This document shows, piece after piece, positions 8,872 to 19,800 of a DNA stretch of 64,000 bases. The position numbers and the translations under genes are program-made. Numbering within the stretch: the stretch's first letter is position 1; every line of letters begins with the position of its first letter. The DNA lies in assembly GCA_023014365.1 (NCBI GenBank), contig JAEBUN010000001.1, forward strand, positions 1,302,001-1,366,000. The letters are read 5' to 3'. A model generated the notes under the pieces. The model was not told where the DNA came from and ran no database searches. It saw only the letters and a list, made by a program, of their open reading frames with translations. This stretch comes from Lepiota brunneoincarnata (lineage: Eukaryota; Basidiomycota; Agaricomycetes; Agaricales; Agaricaceae).

Positions 8872-9228
8872 GGTGATATTTGTCTAGCGATCGATTATCG
8901 CTAGAAGTATGAAGAATTGGGTGGCGATTATGGATATCCCTGAGTATAGATTCCACGATCTGACGACGCAACAATGACAGGGGCACGTGATACGTTCGAG
9001 TTCTAAGGTGATGATTCGATAGGCGATGAGGGTGGCGGTAGAGGTGAAAACGAAGATGAGTAGATAAGCCAGGTTGTCTGGCGGGGAGAGGTTGAGGGAC
9101 GTAGCGATGGCTACACAGAGAGGCGGTTTTCTTTCGTACGTCGTTTTGAACGACCAGGGTACCTCGACGTGTTCAATACGTCGGCAAGCAGAGCAGAGTA
9201 GAGGGCGAGCAAGAGATAAGCAGCAGAG
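8872..9228 (-). other. Untranslated leader of inner element
   Basis: About 360 bp between the primer site and gag. An in-frame stop lies a few codons upstream of the ACG, so gag cannot extend further. The region is alignable with 14736-15093 of the decayed copy. I see no other gene in it. Confidence 0.6.
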
Positions 9229-9240
9229 TATCTTAGTGTT
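9229..9240 (-). promoter_or_regulatory. Self-priming primer-binding site
   Basis: On the minus strand the 12 bases AACACTAAGATA begin one base after the 5' LTR. They are the exact complement of TATCTTAGTGTT inside the LTR (9401-9412), which lies where a TATA box predicts the RNA 5' end. No TGG start complementary to a tRNA CCA end is present. The same pair exists in the decayed copy (14552-14563 and 14724-14735). This is the arrangement known from Tf1-type self-primed elements. Confidence 0.75.
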
Positions 9241-9241
9241 T

Positions 9242-9627
9242 TGTTACCCGGGTTAGGGGTTCGCTCTTGAGTAGCACGGCGTTCGTGGCAAGATGTCTAT
9301 ACAGACTTGGTCTTGTCCTACTAGGCGTGACTTAGAGACGACGGAGCACTATAGTCCAGCCGGTTTAAGGGCAAAGAGGTATAGGAGGCAAGAACTGTAT
9401 AACACTAAGATAAGGATACAAGGTATTGTACTGTATCCTTATATACTTCTAAGTGTGGCTGTACTCCTACTATAATAATCCAGACCGGGGTAACTATGAG
9501 TCAGAGATAAGAGAACATGAGGCGTATACTAAGAATAGTCCTTCTGATGTACACTACTGATAGTTTCATAGTGACATGGGAATGTGAACTAAAAATAACT
9601 GTCCTTCTGATGTGGTTTCTGATAACA
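9242..9627 (-). repeat. 5' LTR of inner element
   Basis: 386 bp, TGTTA..TAACA, two mismatches to the LTR at 1421-1806. It drives transcription on the minus strand. Confidence 0.95.
9437..9445 (-). promoter_or_regulatory. LTR TATA box (TATATAAGG)
   Basis: TATATAAGG on the minus strand lies 33 bp upstream of position 9412, where the self-priming complement begins. This spacing fits a transcription start there. Confidence 0.6.
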
Positions 9628-9632
9628 GCGAG
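9628..9632. repeat. Target-site duplication GCGAG, right copy
   Basis: Second copy of the five bases at 1416-1420, marking the edge where the outer element resumes. Confidence 0.93.
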
Positions 9633-10674
9633 GCTGCCACCGACGGAGCCTTTACGACTAAATTGGAACACACTCCAATTTCAGAATACGACCGACAACT
9701 CTGGTACGACTATACCCACCACGTACAACAGACTAAGGCTCTCGCTACTGCGTACAATACGCAACGCGCCTGGGCAGAATCACTTGAGCGACTTCTCCGC
9801 TCAAGATTGGGCCTCATGTCTGAGGTGTCGAAGAACCTACCCAAATGAAATGAGGTACATACCTCGCAGCCCCCCACCACAACCATCCCCACCACTACCA
9901 CGACGACCACTGCCGCTATCATCACCACCGCCCCCAGCAAGGGAAGAAAGCCCGCCAGTATCAGAAATCCCTTCAGACTTCTCACCCCCACCAAGGACGC
10001 CACCCACCCTGTCACCAGTAACAACGTCCCGATTCGGAACTCCCCCAATCCCATTCACCAGCGAACCAACCCCCGAACCACCGACAGATCGGTCTGCATC
10101 CAATGCAGACACACAGGACACTGGGCCATGGATTGCCCCCAATTTGCTTGCCTTGGATGTAAGCAATACGCCCCAGGGCACTACTCATACGATTGCATCA
10201 AATACAGATGCCCCCACTGCGCTGTCTTTCAACCGCGTTATAAACGGACCGAATGCCCAAGTCGAAAGACTCGACACGCCCCCTATTCCAGAAATCCTAC
10301 AACCCGTCCCTCGACCACTCCCACGACTCACCATCGATACATCGATCTCACCCACGACGATTACTACGAGGAATGCTATGACGACGTGGCCGAATCAAAC
10401 ATCACAGGAGAACCATGTGGTTCCTTCTGAAACAAACCAACTCACCCCACCAGAAGAAAGAATCGAAAGTCCCCACTTCAGACGCCTTCTCTATGATATC
10501 TTTTACCCAGGACAGCCCCCATCCCCAGAAACCGCCATCGCACTCGACCTTCACAGAACTCCCACTCCTACCTTCTCCCCCGTTGTTCCCCCCAGACCAG
10601 ACTCCACCGACCTACCCCAAATCGATTACTACGAACCAAACTACTTAGCCGAATACCCGGAAGAAGGAAATTAA
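9628..10674 (+). pseudogene. 3' part of post-pol ORF3a/ORF3b of outer copy
   Basis: This continues the region cut at 1420. The ORF3a frame has a TGA at 9846-9848 where the inner copy has CGA, then reopens at the zinc knuckles and ends at 10430. The overlapping proline-rich ORF3b frame is open throughout from the junction to its stop at 10674. All three zinc knuckles are preserved in sequence, with one knuckle-3 His changed in a HH pair (QPRYKRTEC). Confidence 0.75.
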
Positions 10675-10711
10675 CAAGTTGTATGGAAAACAACTCTAGA
10701 AACGGACCTAA

Positions 10712-11097
10712 TGTTATCAGAAACCACATCAGAAGGACAGTTAATTTTAGCTCATATTCCCATGTCACTATGAAACTATCAGTAGTGTACATCAGAAGGA
10801 CTATTCTTAGTATGCGCCTCATGTTTCCTTATCTCTGACTCATAATTACCCCGGTCTGGATTATTATAGTAGGAGTACAGCCACACTTAGAGATATATAA
10901 GGATACAGTACAATACCTTGTATCCTTATCTTAGTGTTATACAGTTCTTGCCTCCTATACCTCTTTGCCCTTAAACCGGCTGGACTATAGTGCTCCGTCG
11001 TCTCTAAGTCACGCCTAGTAGGACAAGACCAAGTCTGTATAGACATCTTGCCACGAACACCGTGCTACTCAAGAGCGAACCCCTAACCCGGGTAACA
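10712..11097 (+). repeat. 3' LTR of outer element
   Basis: 386 bp, TGTTA..TAACA, closely matching the inner LTRs. It contains TATATAAGG and the TATCTTAGTGTT segment in plus orientation. Confidence 0.93.
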
Positions 11098-11434
11098 ATA
11101 TGTCACTCTGAAGCAATCAGTAGTGTACATCAGAAGGACTATATTTAGTTTATGACTTACTCACTCCACTATGACTCATAATTACTCCAGTCTGGATATT
11201 TGTAGTAGAAACATAGCCACATCAAGTAGTATATAAGGATACAGTACATTATCATGTATCCTTATCTTAGTATTATACAGTTCTTGCCTCCTATACTTCT
11301 TTGCCCCTAAATCAGCTGGACTTATAGTGCTCCATTGTCTCCAAGTCACACTTAGTAGGACAGGACCAAGTCTGTATAGACATCCTGTGTCGAACTCCAT
11401 GCTACTCAAGAGCAAACCCCTAACCTGGGTAACA
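11098..11434 (+). repeat. Older truncated LTR of the same family
   Basis: Directly abuts the outer LTR. It aligns to the family LTR from about base 50 to the TAACA end, with many substitutions and low CpG. The missing first ~50 bases are consistent with the outer element having inserted into this LTR; the left remnant would lie outside the window. Confidence 0.8.
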
Positions 11435-12275
11435 TCCAGGTTCTGCTGTTGCTGTTGAAAGAATAGTCTTCACACTGACACCATTCATATTCTCATGCTT
11501 GTTAAGAAGTAGTTACATCTTGCCTGCATGCAGACCAATGCTGCCCTGAGATATTAAGTGATATCTTAACATACATATTCATATATTTGTGCAAGTCAAT
11601 GAAGTCAATTATTGTTCCATACCACTGTCAACTGTACAAGTCCATACTATGGCCATACCCATATGTATCCCATAGCCATTGAGGCTCTGCTTATCAGACT
11701 GGACAGATGGCAGATAGGTCAACCATACCTGTCACCTGACCATCATTTTGATGGCTGTACCCATCAGACAGTGAAAAGGTAGAAATATTTGTGGGTTTTA
11801 ATATAGATAGAGGGCTTGTTTTCACTAAGCTTAGCCAAAATTTGATAAGCTTAAGCTAATACAAGTAATATGAGATAGACAATGAACAGTTTCATCCTTT
11901 GGGGTGTTCTCGGGGTGTATTCTGATAGTGAAGTTCAAGAGAGTAGTGTTTTAGAGGTTAACAAACAGCTGTTGAAATTATCTTAGCCATACAGTGCAAC
12001 AGTGGAAGGACAATCCCTGTCAATTCAAAGTGCAGGGTCTCTGGTCTCTGGTCTCTGAACTCTACTCTGGTCTCTGTCTCTGTCTCTAGCACTCTGGAAC
12101 TCTGAAACTCTGTTCTCTGTCTCTGGGTTGGTTGGTGACTAAAGAACTTGCATATAACAATGCACACTAAATAGTCTTCTGAAACCATTCTTGATCATGG
12201 CTTGCAGACTTGCATGTGGAAGTGGGAGTGAGACCTCTTGCTTCTTCATGAACAAGTGTGACTGTATTTATATTA
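11435..12275. other. Gene-free AT-rich stretch with a CTCTGG-rich simple repeat
   Basis: No convincing gene. Bases 12036-12126 are a degenerate tandem repeat of TCTCTGG/TCTGTC-type units. CpG is scarce. Confidence 0.5.
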
Positions 12276-12499
12276 CAGTGGGTCAAAAAACTGTCCCAAT
12301 GTTTTTACCATTTGGAAAGATCAGCTAATAGTGGACCAAGGCCATTATGTAAATACTTGGGAACATAGACAATGATAATATAGCATATTGGGATCCTGAA
12401 TCCGTTTAAACCACGTGATTTGTCCAAGGAGTAATGGATCAATTAATAATTTAAAATATTAACTCATTGGGACAGTTTTTTGACCCTCTGTCATTTTCC
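12276..12499. repeat. Left ~224-bp inverted terminal repeat of Tc1 element
   Basis: The outer motif CAGTGGGTCAAAAAACTGTC is repeated in inverted form at 12465-12490. The whole block is the reverse complement of 22732-22955, including nine bases (TCATTTTCC) past the inner motif. Confidence 0.85.
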
Positions 12500-12685
12500 C
12501 AAAATCTGGTGTTGGACAAGCCAAATCAATACCAAATCAAGTGTGAGGATAGCAAAAATTGTCATGTGACCTCTTCTATATCACATGATTATATTTAAAT
12601 CACTTCAACCATCTTTTCATCTTACCATTATATTATAAAAACTATATCTTTTACCCAGTGCTCTCAAGTCATTTTTCTTCTTCAG

Positions 12686-13463
12686 AATGGCTATTCCCTG
12701 CAACAAACTCAGTCCAAACTGGTCTAAGCAAGAGTACTATTGATCCCATCATGAAAGAAGTTGATCATGATGAGGAAAACAATAAAGGAGGACAATCCTC
12801 TATGCTATCTTCTCAGAATAAATAATCAATAATTGACTAAATCACCCCTGGGAAGCTAGACAATGCTGTTCAAGCTACCCAATTTATCAATCCTATCTTT
12901 TGCTACTCCTGTCACACTTCAAACAATCTGAAATATGCTCAAGAAGAACAATTTCTGGTTTGTTGTTAAGACTAATGGTCTCCTCCTAAGAAGCAACACT
13001 GAATTGCTTACTTCAAATTGCCTACAAGCACAAGGATTGGACAGTAGAAGTTGGAAAATGATATTGTGCACAGATGAAACACAAATCAACAAGGTTGGGT
13101 CATATAAAAAGATGTATAAGGGGGAAAGGACTCTCAGACAAGACTATTATTCCTATTGTTAAGCATGAAGGTGGTAGTAATATTATGGTATGGCTGACTA
13201 TGAGATGGAAAGGAGTAGGAATGCTAGTGGAGGTTGAGGAAATTATAGTATTGAGCAGTACTCTGAGATTTTGGAGCATAGGATGGTGAACAGCTTTGAG
13301 ACTTGAGAGATAGAGAAGGAAGAGTGGGTATTCCAGTAGGACAATGACCCAAAATACAAGTCTAAAAGAGCAATAGAGTGGTTTGAAGATAACAATATGC
13401 AAATTCTACTATAGCCTGCACAATCCCCTGACCCTAATTCCATTGGACACCTCTGGGTATACC
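12686..13463 (+). pseudogene. Tc1/mariner transposase, N-terminal and catalytic part, decayed
   Basis: Recognised by Tc1-type blocks spread over shifting frames: WKMILCTDETQIN (first catalytic Asp in the DET-like block) near 13050, VKHEGGSNIMVW near 13160, GVGMLVE, a QYSEILEHRM segment, DNDPKYKSKRAIEWFEDNN near 13350, and PAQSPDPNSIGHLW at the break, with the Glu of the usual EHLW changed to Gly. Transposase would cut and paste the element at TA. Several stops (for example at the Gln codon before DNDP) and frameshifts are present, and CpG loss explains some. The C-terminus lies at 22548-22728. Confidence 0.85.
13459..13463. repeat. Target-site duplication ATACC, left copy
   Basis: ATACC here and at 22548-22552 flank the LTR-like element and interrupt the transposase reading frame at one point. 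Confidence 0.85.
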
Positions 13464-13892
13464 TGTAAGGGGATGTCCCCTCCTTATGCAAGGTACATCT
13501 AGGGATCTGTGGTTGGGTATCCAGGCTTGGCCATCTAGCCAATACCTGATGCCCAAGCCCAGCCTCTGTTATGATCCATGCTCCTTCTGTATCCAAAGAT
13601 AACTGAAGACGGCCTTCAATCACTCTACAAGATGTCCAAGATGGTTGGCCTTGCAGAGCTTAGTGGATCACGCTCAATGAGATAACGAGGGAACATGCCA
13701 AGTTAAGGCAGAGAGGGTTAACGACTGCTGTTAACAAGATTAGAGCTTAGGGCTTTAATCTCTACTTGTACAGGCCTTATATACCTATGAGACACTATAT
13801 ACTCGTTATAGGTAGTTGGGCTGTTCTACTGGTTGTCCGCAGTCTTGGCCATGATGCACATCCTAGCTGATGGCATCCTAGTGTTATTTATA

Positions 13893-14264
13893 TTACAATG
13901 AGTCAGTGTCCTCGTTCTCACTGCTGTGCAATGTTCCATTGCTTTCCTCTGACTCATAGTTTCCTTCTCCCAATTCTATCTCCATGGAATCTCCTCCATT
14001 CTTGCTCTCCATTCTCTTGGTGCTTCCATTTGTATTGGAGGCTAAATCGGTTGATCCATGGCTGTCCTCTTCATCCTCAGGGTACTCCAGAATATCCTCC
14101 AGAGTTATCTCCATTCCTGCTTCTCTTGCCAGGTCCTGCATGGCGTTATAGTATTCCCCTTCTTCGTCTTCATACTCCTGCACTCGTAACTGGTCTGTGG
14201 TCTCCTGTACCCATCTTGTAAAGTTGAATAGTTGTTCCTGTTCTTCTCGATCCAGACTATTCAT
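13893..14264 (-). CDS. Unrecognised acidic 123-residue frame inside the LTR-like element
   Basis: Not recognised. The predicted product is strongly acidic, with an N-terminal helical segment (LFNFTRWVQETTDQL) and a Glu/Asp/Ser-rich tail. The frame can be read upstream through GWGWPKAEAF to an in-frame TGA, 23 codons before the ATG, that would be a CGA with one transition, so this may be the end of a longer lost protein. The insertion at 14345-14349 lies just upstream. It could be chance coding in an old element. Confidence 0.3.
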   Translation of the reverse strand: MNSLDREEQEQLFNFTRWVQETTDQLRVQEYEDEEGEYYNAMQDLAREAGMEITLEDILEYPEDEEDSHGSTDLASNTNGSTKRMESKNGGDSMEIELGEGNYESEESNGTLHSSENEDTDSL

Positions 14265-14344
14265 AAAAGCCTCAGCCTTTGGCCACCCCCATCCCTGAGC
14301 TTGATCTCACATACAATCGCATATACCTAACATTGTTGTATGTT

Positions 14345-14349
14345 GTCTG
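14345..14349. repeat. Target-site duplication GTCTG, left copy
   Basis: GTCTG at 14345-14349 and 22403-22407 flank the decayed Ty3/Gypsy copy. This fixes the LTR start at 14350. Confidence 0.88.
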
Positions 14350-14722
14350 TGTTAATCAGAAGGATGGTTATATTTAGCTTATATTCCCATGTCACTATGA
14401 AACCATCAGTAGTGTACATCAGAAGGACTATTTTAGTATATGCCTTGTGTTCCTTATCTTTGACTCATAGTTACTCTGGTCTGGACTATTATAGTAGGAG
14501 TACAGCCACACTTAGAAGTACATAAGGATACAGTACATCACCTTGTATCCTTATCTTAGTGTTATACAGTTCTTGCCTCCTATACCTCTTTGCCCTTAAA
14601 CCGGCTGGACTATAGTGCTCCATCATCTCCAAGTCACGCCTAGTAGGACAGGACTAAGTCTGTATAGACATCCTGTGTTGAACACCATGCTACTCAAGAG
14701 CAAACCCCTAACCTGGGTAACA
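14350..14722 (+). repeat. 5' LTR of decayed copy
   Basis: 373 bp. An 11-bp deletion after TGTTA relative to the 3' LTR, and the TATA box has changed to TACATAAGG. Confidence 0.9.
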
Positions 14723-14723
14723 A

Positions 14724-14735
14724 AACACTAAGATA
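14724..14735 (+). promoter_or_regulatory. Self-priming primer-binding site of decayed copy
   Basis: AACACTAAGATA one base after the LTR, complementary to 14552-14563. Conserved despite heavy decay elsewhere. Confidence 0.7.
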
Positions 14736-15093
14736 CTCTGCTGCTTATCTCTTGCTCACCCTCTACTCTGATCTGCTCTGCTGACGTACTGAAGACATTG
14801 AGGTACTCTGGTCATTCAAACCGACATACGAAAGAAAACTGCCTCTCTGTGTAGCCATTGCTACATCTCTCAACCTCTCCCTGCCAGAAGATCTGGCTTA
14901 CCTACTCATTTTTGTCTTTACCTCCACCACCACTCTCCTCACCTACTGAATAATCACCCTAGAACTCGAATGCATCACGTGCCCCTGTCACTGCTGTATC
15001 ATCAGATCGTGGAACCTGTACTCAGGGATATCCATTGTTGCAACCCAATTTTTCATTCTTCTAGTGATAATTGATTGCTAGACAACTGCCACC

Positions 15094-16853
15094 ATGCCTC
15101 CCAAGAAGTTCTCAGCCCAAGAAACTCCATCACCTCCTCCCAAATCGAGAAGTAGAATCTCCGGATCAGGAACCCAAAATCTGGATCCCAGAAGAAACCC
15201 CATACTGCAACCCACTCAAACACCATCACCATTTTATCCCCCATCTCCATTTGACTCACCTACTCTACATGCATCTACATCCACATGCACTCAAACAAGT
15301 TTTGCTGAAGAACTAGCAGAACAACAAAGATTACAACACGAAAAAGAATTAAAAGAGCATTACAAACAAGAAGAAAAGAACCGCATAAAAGCCAAAGAAT
15401 ATTGTGCTAAAGCACAACCACTAAACAACTTCAAACTTCAAAGACTTGAATATGCTCTAAAGCAACCAAGAGAGCTTACTCAATGAGAAGACGACCTACT
15501 CATACATCATGAATTTGTGTTAGATCAAGGAAAACCTCCCCCAGATAATAACTCAGATGTCTACATCACAGACAACAACCAATCAGAAACTGATAAACAA
15601 CCCTTAACCCTACCAGGACCTCCCATGCCACCTCCACTATTACCACCACCACCACCCAGACAACTACAAATAATGGCCACCACACAAACCCCAAAGGAGT
15701 TAGGACTCCTCAAACCCATCGCCTTTGATGGAACCAGAAGACTGTTTGAAGATTGGATCTTCCAATATGAAGTTTACATGCTCCCTAATGTGACCACTTA
15801 CAACACTGACCTTGCCAGGACCCTATTTGTCCTCTTGACAATGCAATCAGGAGATGCCCGAGCCTGGGCTAGACAATACCTCCATGAGAGGAATGCCCAA
15901 ACCCAACAGGGACAACCCATAGCCATGGAATCATGGGACAACTTCACTGCCTGGCTTTGAGCCGACTTTACCCTGGCAGACAAACATGTGTATGTGCATA
16001 CCAGACTTCAAACCCTACACCAAGCAGGCAAACTGATGACTGAGTTCAATGCTCAGTTCAAAGAACTTGTCTGTCAATCTGGACTTAACGAAGATCGCAC
16101 ATTGATCAATCTATACCGCAAGGCAATTGATTGCCACATTGCCATGAAGATCAACAAATCAGAGAAACCTCCAACAACCATCACCACTTGGTATACCTGA
16201 GCCAACAAACTCAACAACAATTTCCATCGAACCAATGCCCTTTACAGCACCCCCAGGAACACATTCCCTCAAAGAAACCAGTACCAACCTAACTGCAGAC
16301 CAAGCCATCCAAACAACAACATATCCTATGTGCAATTCTATCAAAGGAGTAATGCCCCACATTTCACCCCACATGACCTGCACACCATGGAAATAGACAA
16401 TGCTGCAATAGAAGAAGGATTCAAAGATCCTTATCCCAAAATTCCACAACCGGAATATACCAAAGAAAACTCTGCACAAGAACCATTGGAGTTAGATGCT
16501 GTTGTCACTGGACAACAAATGAAATCATATCAGAACCAAGAATGCTTCTGATGCGGAGCCAAAGACCATTGGGTCAGTAAATGCCCACAACCACCACCAG
16601 CCAGATGCTTCCCAGGAATGTGCACCAATCCTCCTTGCCCTGCAAGAAACCCCAATTGTTTCTTCCTAGGACAACAAAACACTTGTCCCAGATTCCCAAA
16701 CCAGAACACCCAACAATCACCACAATGCAAGTACTCCCTTGCAGTTGCATCCAGATGCACCAAATGGTCGATGAACTCAATCCTGAATTACAACAAGAAC
16801 TCCACTCCACACTAGCCAAGGATCCGGAGATGCATCCATTCCAGGATTTTTAA
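15094..16853 (+). pseudogene. gag of decayed copy
   Basis: Starts ATG CCT CCC AAG and aligns along the whole Gag of the intact copy. The frame is broken at about 15484 and has TGA codons near 15958, 16198 and 16548. The last is in the zinc knuckle, where the intact copy has CGA. Many Arg codons have become Cys, His, Gln or stop, as expected from CpG transitions. The end keeps the TTT TAA shift-site context. Confidence 0.9.
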
Positions 16854-19800
16854 ATAGGAATGCTGTTGATTGATGTGCCCCTGCATGTTCCAGAACTCAG
16901 AAGGACTTTTCTTACTCTCACTCCCAGAAGGACATTTTCTTGATGAACTCTGTACAATTATGACTTTCCCCAAATAAATGATCCCTTTTCCTACCCATCA
17001 AGATTTGGAGTGAACAGACATCAAAACCCGTGGCCATCACCACCCTGATAGACTCAGGAGCTCAAGGGAACTTTATCTCCCACAAAGTCATTGAACAATA
17101 TGGTTATCAAACCAAACAACTGGACCAACCAATTCCTCTAAGCAATGTTGACGGAACTGACAATCAACATGGCAAGATCCATGAATACATCAAAATCAGA
17201 ACCATCATCAATGGAAGAGACTGCATGCTAGAAGCATACGTCACAAACACTGGTGAGAAAGGATCTCATCATCGGATTTCCCTGGTTGGAACAATACAAT
17301 CCCGACATCAACTGGAAGACCAAGACATTCTCTTGGAAACTCCAAATTGACCACAAAGACTTCTCAAAACTCCTTAAAACCCTACGATGATCTGTCAAAC
17401 TTAACTCCATCACCATGGACATAATGGCTGGAAAAACCTCTCAATCCAAAGACAACCCAGAAGAATACGTCAACCTGTCAAATGTTGATCTCAACACCTT
17501 CTCTCTAGAAAGAGAAATGAACCCAATGCTTCTAACCCCATTAGAAGTAAATGCCAAAGCAACACACACCACAATGCTCCACAATGAGCAACACAACCCA
17601 ACAAAATTGGCAAACCAAAAAGGAAAACAACCAGAATCAAATGAAGAACCACCTGAGATCCCTCGGAGATTTGCCCAATGGGCCAAAATATTCAACAAGA
17701 AAGCCTCCAAACAATTCCCACCATCAAGAACGTTTGATCACAAAATCAAACTAAAACTGACATTCAAAGCAAAATCAATGAAACCTTACCAAGTGGCACC
17801 TGCCAAAGAAAAAGCCCTAAAAGAATTCATAGATGAAAACCTCCAAAAAGGGTACATCTGCCCCTCAAAATCCCTGATGGCATCACCATTCTTCTTTGTT
17901 GCCAAGAAAGGAGGAGACCTCTGACCTTGCCAAGATTATCGTTATCTAAACAATCACACCATCAAAAATGCCTATCCAATTCCCATGATTTCCTCTATCA
18001 TGGATAAACTCAAAGGAGCTAAGTACTTCACTAAGCTCAACATCTGCCTAGGATACAATAATGTCAGAATCAAAGATGGTGATCAATGGAAAGCAGCATT
18101 CAAGATTCCCATGGGTCTTTTCAAACCAACTGTCATGTTTTTTGGACTTTGCAACAGTCCCGCAACGTTCCAACATATGATGGACACATTATTCTCTGAG
18201 ATAATGGAGAAAGGAGGACTCATCATCTATATGGATGATATCCTAATTTACAGTAAAACCCAAGGAGAAACTGACCAACTTATGGAAAAAGTACTGCAGA
18301 TCCTGCAGGAAAACGACCTCTACCTCAAAAATGTGAGTTCAACAAACAACAACTTGAATATCTCAGCATGATCATCACACCAGACAAAATTAAAATGGAT
18401 CCCGGAAAACTCAAGGGAATAGAAGACTGGCCAGTGCTGAAAACAGTCTGACACATTTGGAAATTCATTGGATTCTGTAACTTCTACCGGAAGTTCATCT
18501 GCAGCTACTCCCACCACACCAAACCCCTTAATCAACTCCTCTCCAAATCGAACAATTTGAATGGAAAGAAGAACAACAGAAAGCATTCAAAACACTCAAG
18601 AACAAATTCTTAAAGGAACTGGTACTCCTCATGCCTGACTCCACAAAACCCTTCAAAATAGAAGCCGATGCTTCCAAATTCGCATCAGGAGCTGTCCTGT
18701 ACCAACACAACATCAACAGAATACGGAAACCCATATCATTCTATTCAAAGACATTTGGACCAGCAGAACGCAATTATGATATCTACAACAGGGAACTCCT
18801 CACTATTATCCGAGCCCTCAAAGAATGGTGCCACTACCTCCTTGGCAACCCCCATACCATCTGCATCAGAATGGACCACCAAAATCTCACATACTGGCAT
18901 AAACCCCAGAAAATCAACTGCTGGCAAGCATGATGGGTCTAGACCCTCGCCAACTACAACTTCAAATTAGAACACATCCCAGGATCAAAGATCCCTGCAC
19001 CAGACACTCTGTCAAGACATCCAGACCATATCCCTGATGAGGATAACAATAATGAAGACATTACCATGCTTCCAGACAACCTCTTCATCGCTGCAGCTGA
19101 CATGGAAGATCAAAACTTGATCACAGGACTCCCAGAATACCTCTTTATCACCACCGTCGATATGGAACTCCAAGAAAGAATCACAGAATCACCCAAGTAC
19201 AATGCTAGAACCACTGAAGCGTTCAAACTCCTAAAGGAATCCCACCCTAATGCCACCAATAAAGACTTCAGAACAGTTCTGACCCCAAATGGTCCACTCC
19301 TCACATTCCAAGAACATGTCATCATTCCATACCTCCAACTCAGACACAATGTCATTGCAAGATACCACGACCACCCTACATGCAGACACCCTGGAGAACA
19401 GGAAACATACCACCTCACCAAGAAAGAAGTATATTGGCCAGGAATGTCAACGTTCATAAAAAACTACATCAAAGGCTGTCCCAAGTGTCAGCAACACAAA
19501 ATCATATACAGACCAGATCGTGCACCAACTCAACCGATTCCACCATCATCCTCCAAACGCCCATTTGCTCAAATCTCATGGGATATTATCACTGGTCTAC
19601 CACCTAGTGCCAGCCATAATGCAATATTGTCCATGGTGGACCATGGCCTTATGAAGGGGGTAATTTTCATCCCAGCCTCAGATTGATCAAATGCTGACAA
19701 CATCAGATGACTATTAATAGGAAAAGTCTTCACTAGATTCAGACTACCTGACAAAATCATATCAGATCAAGACCCCAGATTCACCACTAACTCCCTCCAA

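Larger units (their letters stand above)
1421..9627 (-). mobile_element. Inner full-length Ty3/Gypsy chromodomain retrotransposon (8,207 bp)
   Basis: A complete element on the minus strand: 5' LTR 9242-9627, leader with primer site, gag (7051-8871), pol (3215-7054), two overlapping post-pol frames (1844-3212) and 3' LTR 1421-1806. The LTRs begin TGTTA and end TAACA, and GCGAG flanks both ends. The two LTRs differ at only two of 386 positions, so insertion was recent. pol and both post-pol frames are open, and the one visible defect is an ACG in place of the gag ATG. It is inserted into another copy of its own family in opposite orientation. The features fit the Tf1/sushi-like chromodomain lineage. 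Confidence 0.95.
1..11097 (+). mobile_element. Outer Ty3/Gypsy chromodomain retrotransposon, 5' end outside window, split by inner copy
   Basis: The plus-strand copy enters the window within the integrase core, runs through the chromodomain and the start of the post-pol region to 1420, is interrupted by a complete reverse-oriented copy (1421-9627), and resumes at 9628 to end in a 386-bp 3' LTR at 10712-11097. The sequence on either side of the insertion joins at GCGAG and matches the uninterrupted region of the inner copy around 2885-2910. The 5' LTR, gag and most of pol lie left of the window. It is CpG-rich like the inner copy, so it has not suffered the decay seen at 14350-22402. It landed in or next to an older LTR of the same family (11098-11434). 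Confidence 0.9.

Noticed and set aside
12276..12490. Stand-alone 215-bp MITE, with another at 22741-22955
   Set aside because: The two are mirror images at the ends of one Tc1 transposase gene, with TA only on the outer sides, so they are best read as long terminal repeats of a single element.
13464..13897. Possible solo LTR TGTAA..TTACA
   Set aside because: No target duplication at these limits; the ATACC duplication and inverted TGTAAGGGG/CCCCTAACA ends show the element really runs from 13464 to 22547.
14341..14722. LTR start at 14341 (TGTTGTCTG)
   Set aside because: Start at 14350 gives TGTTA ends and a perfect GTCTG duplication with 22403-22407.
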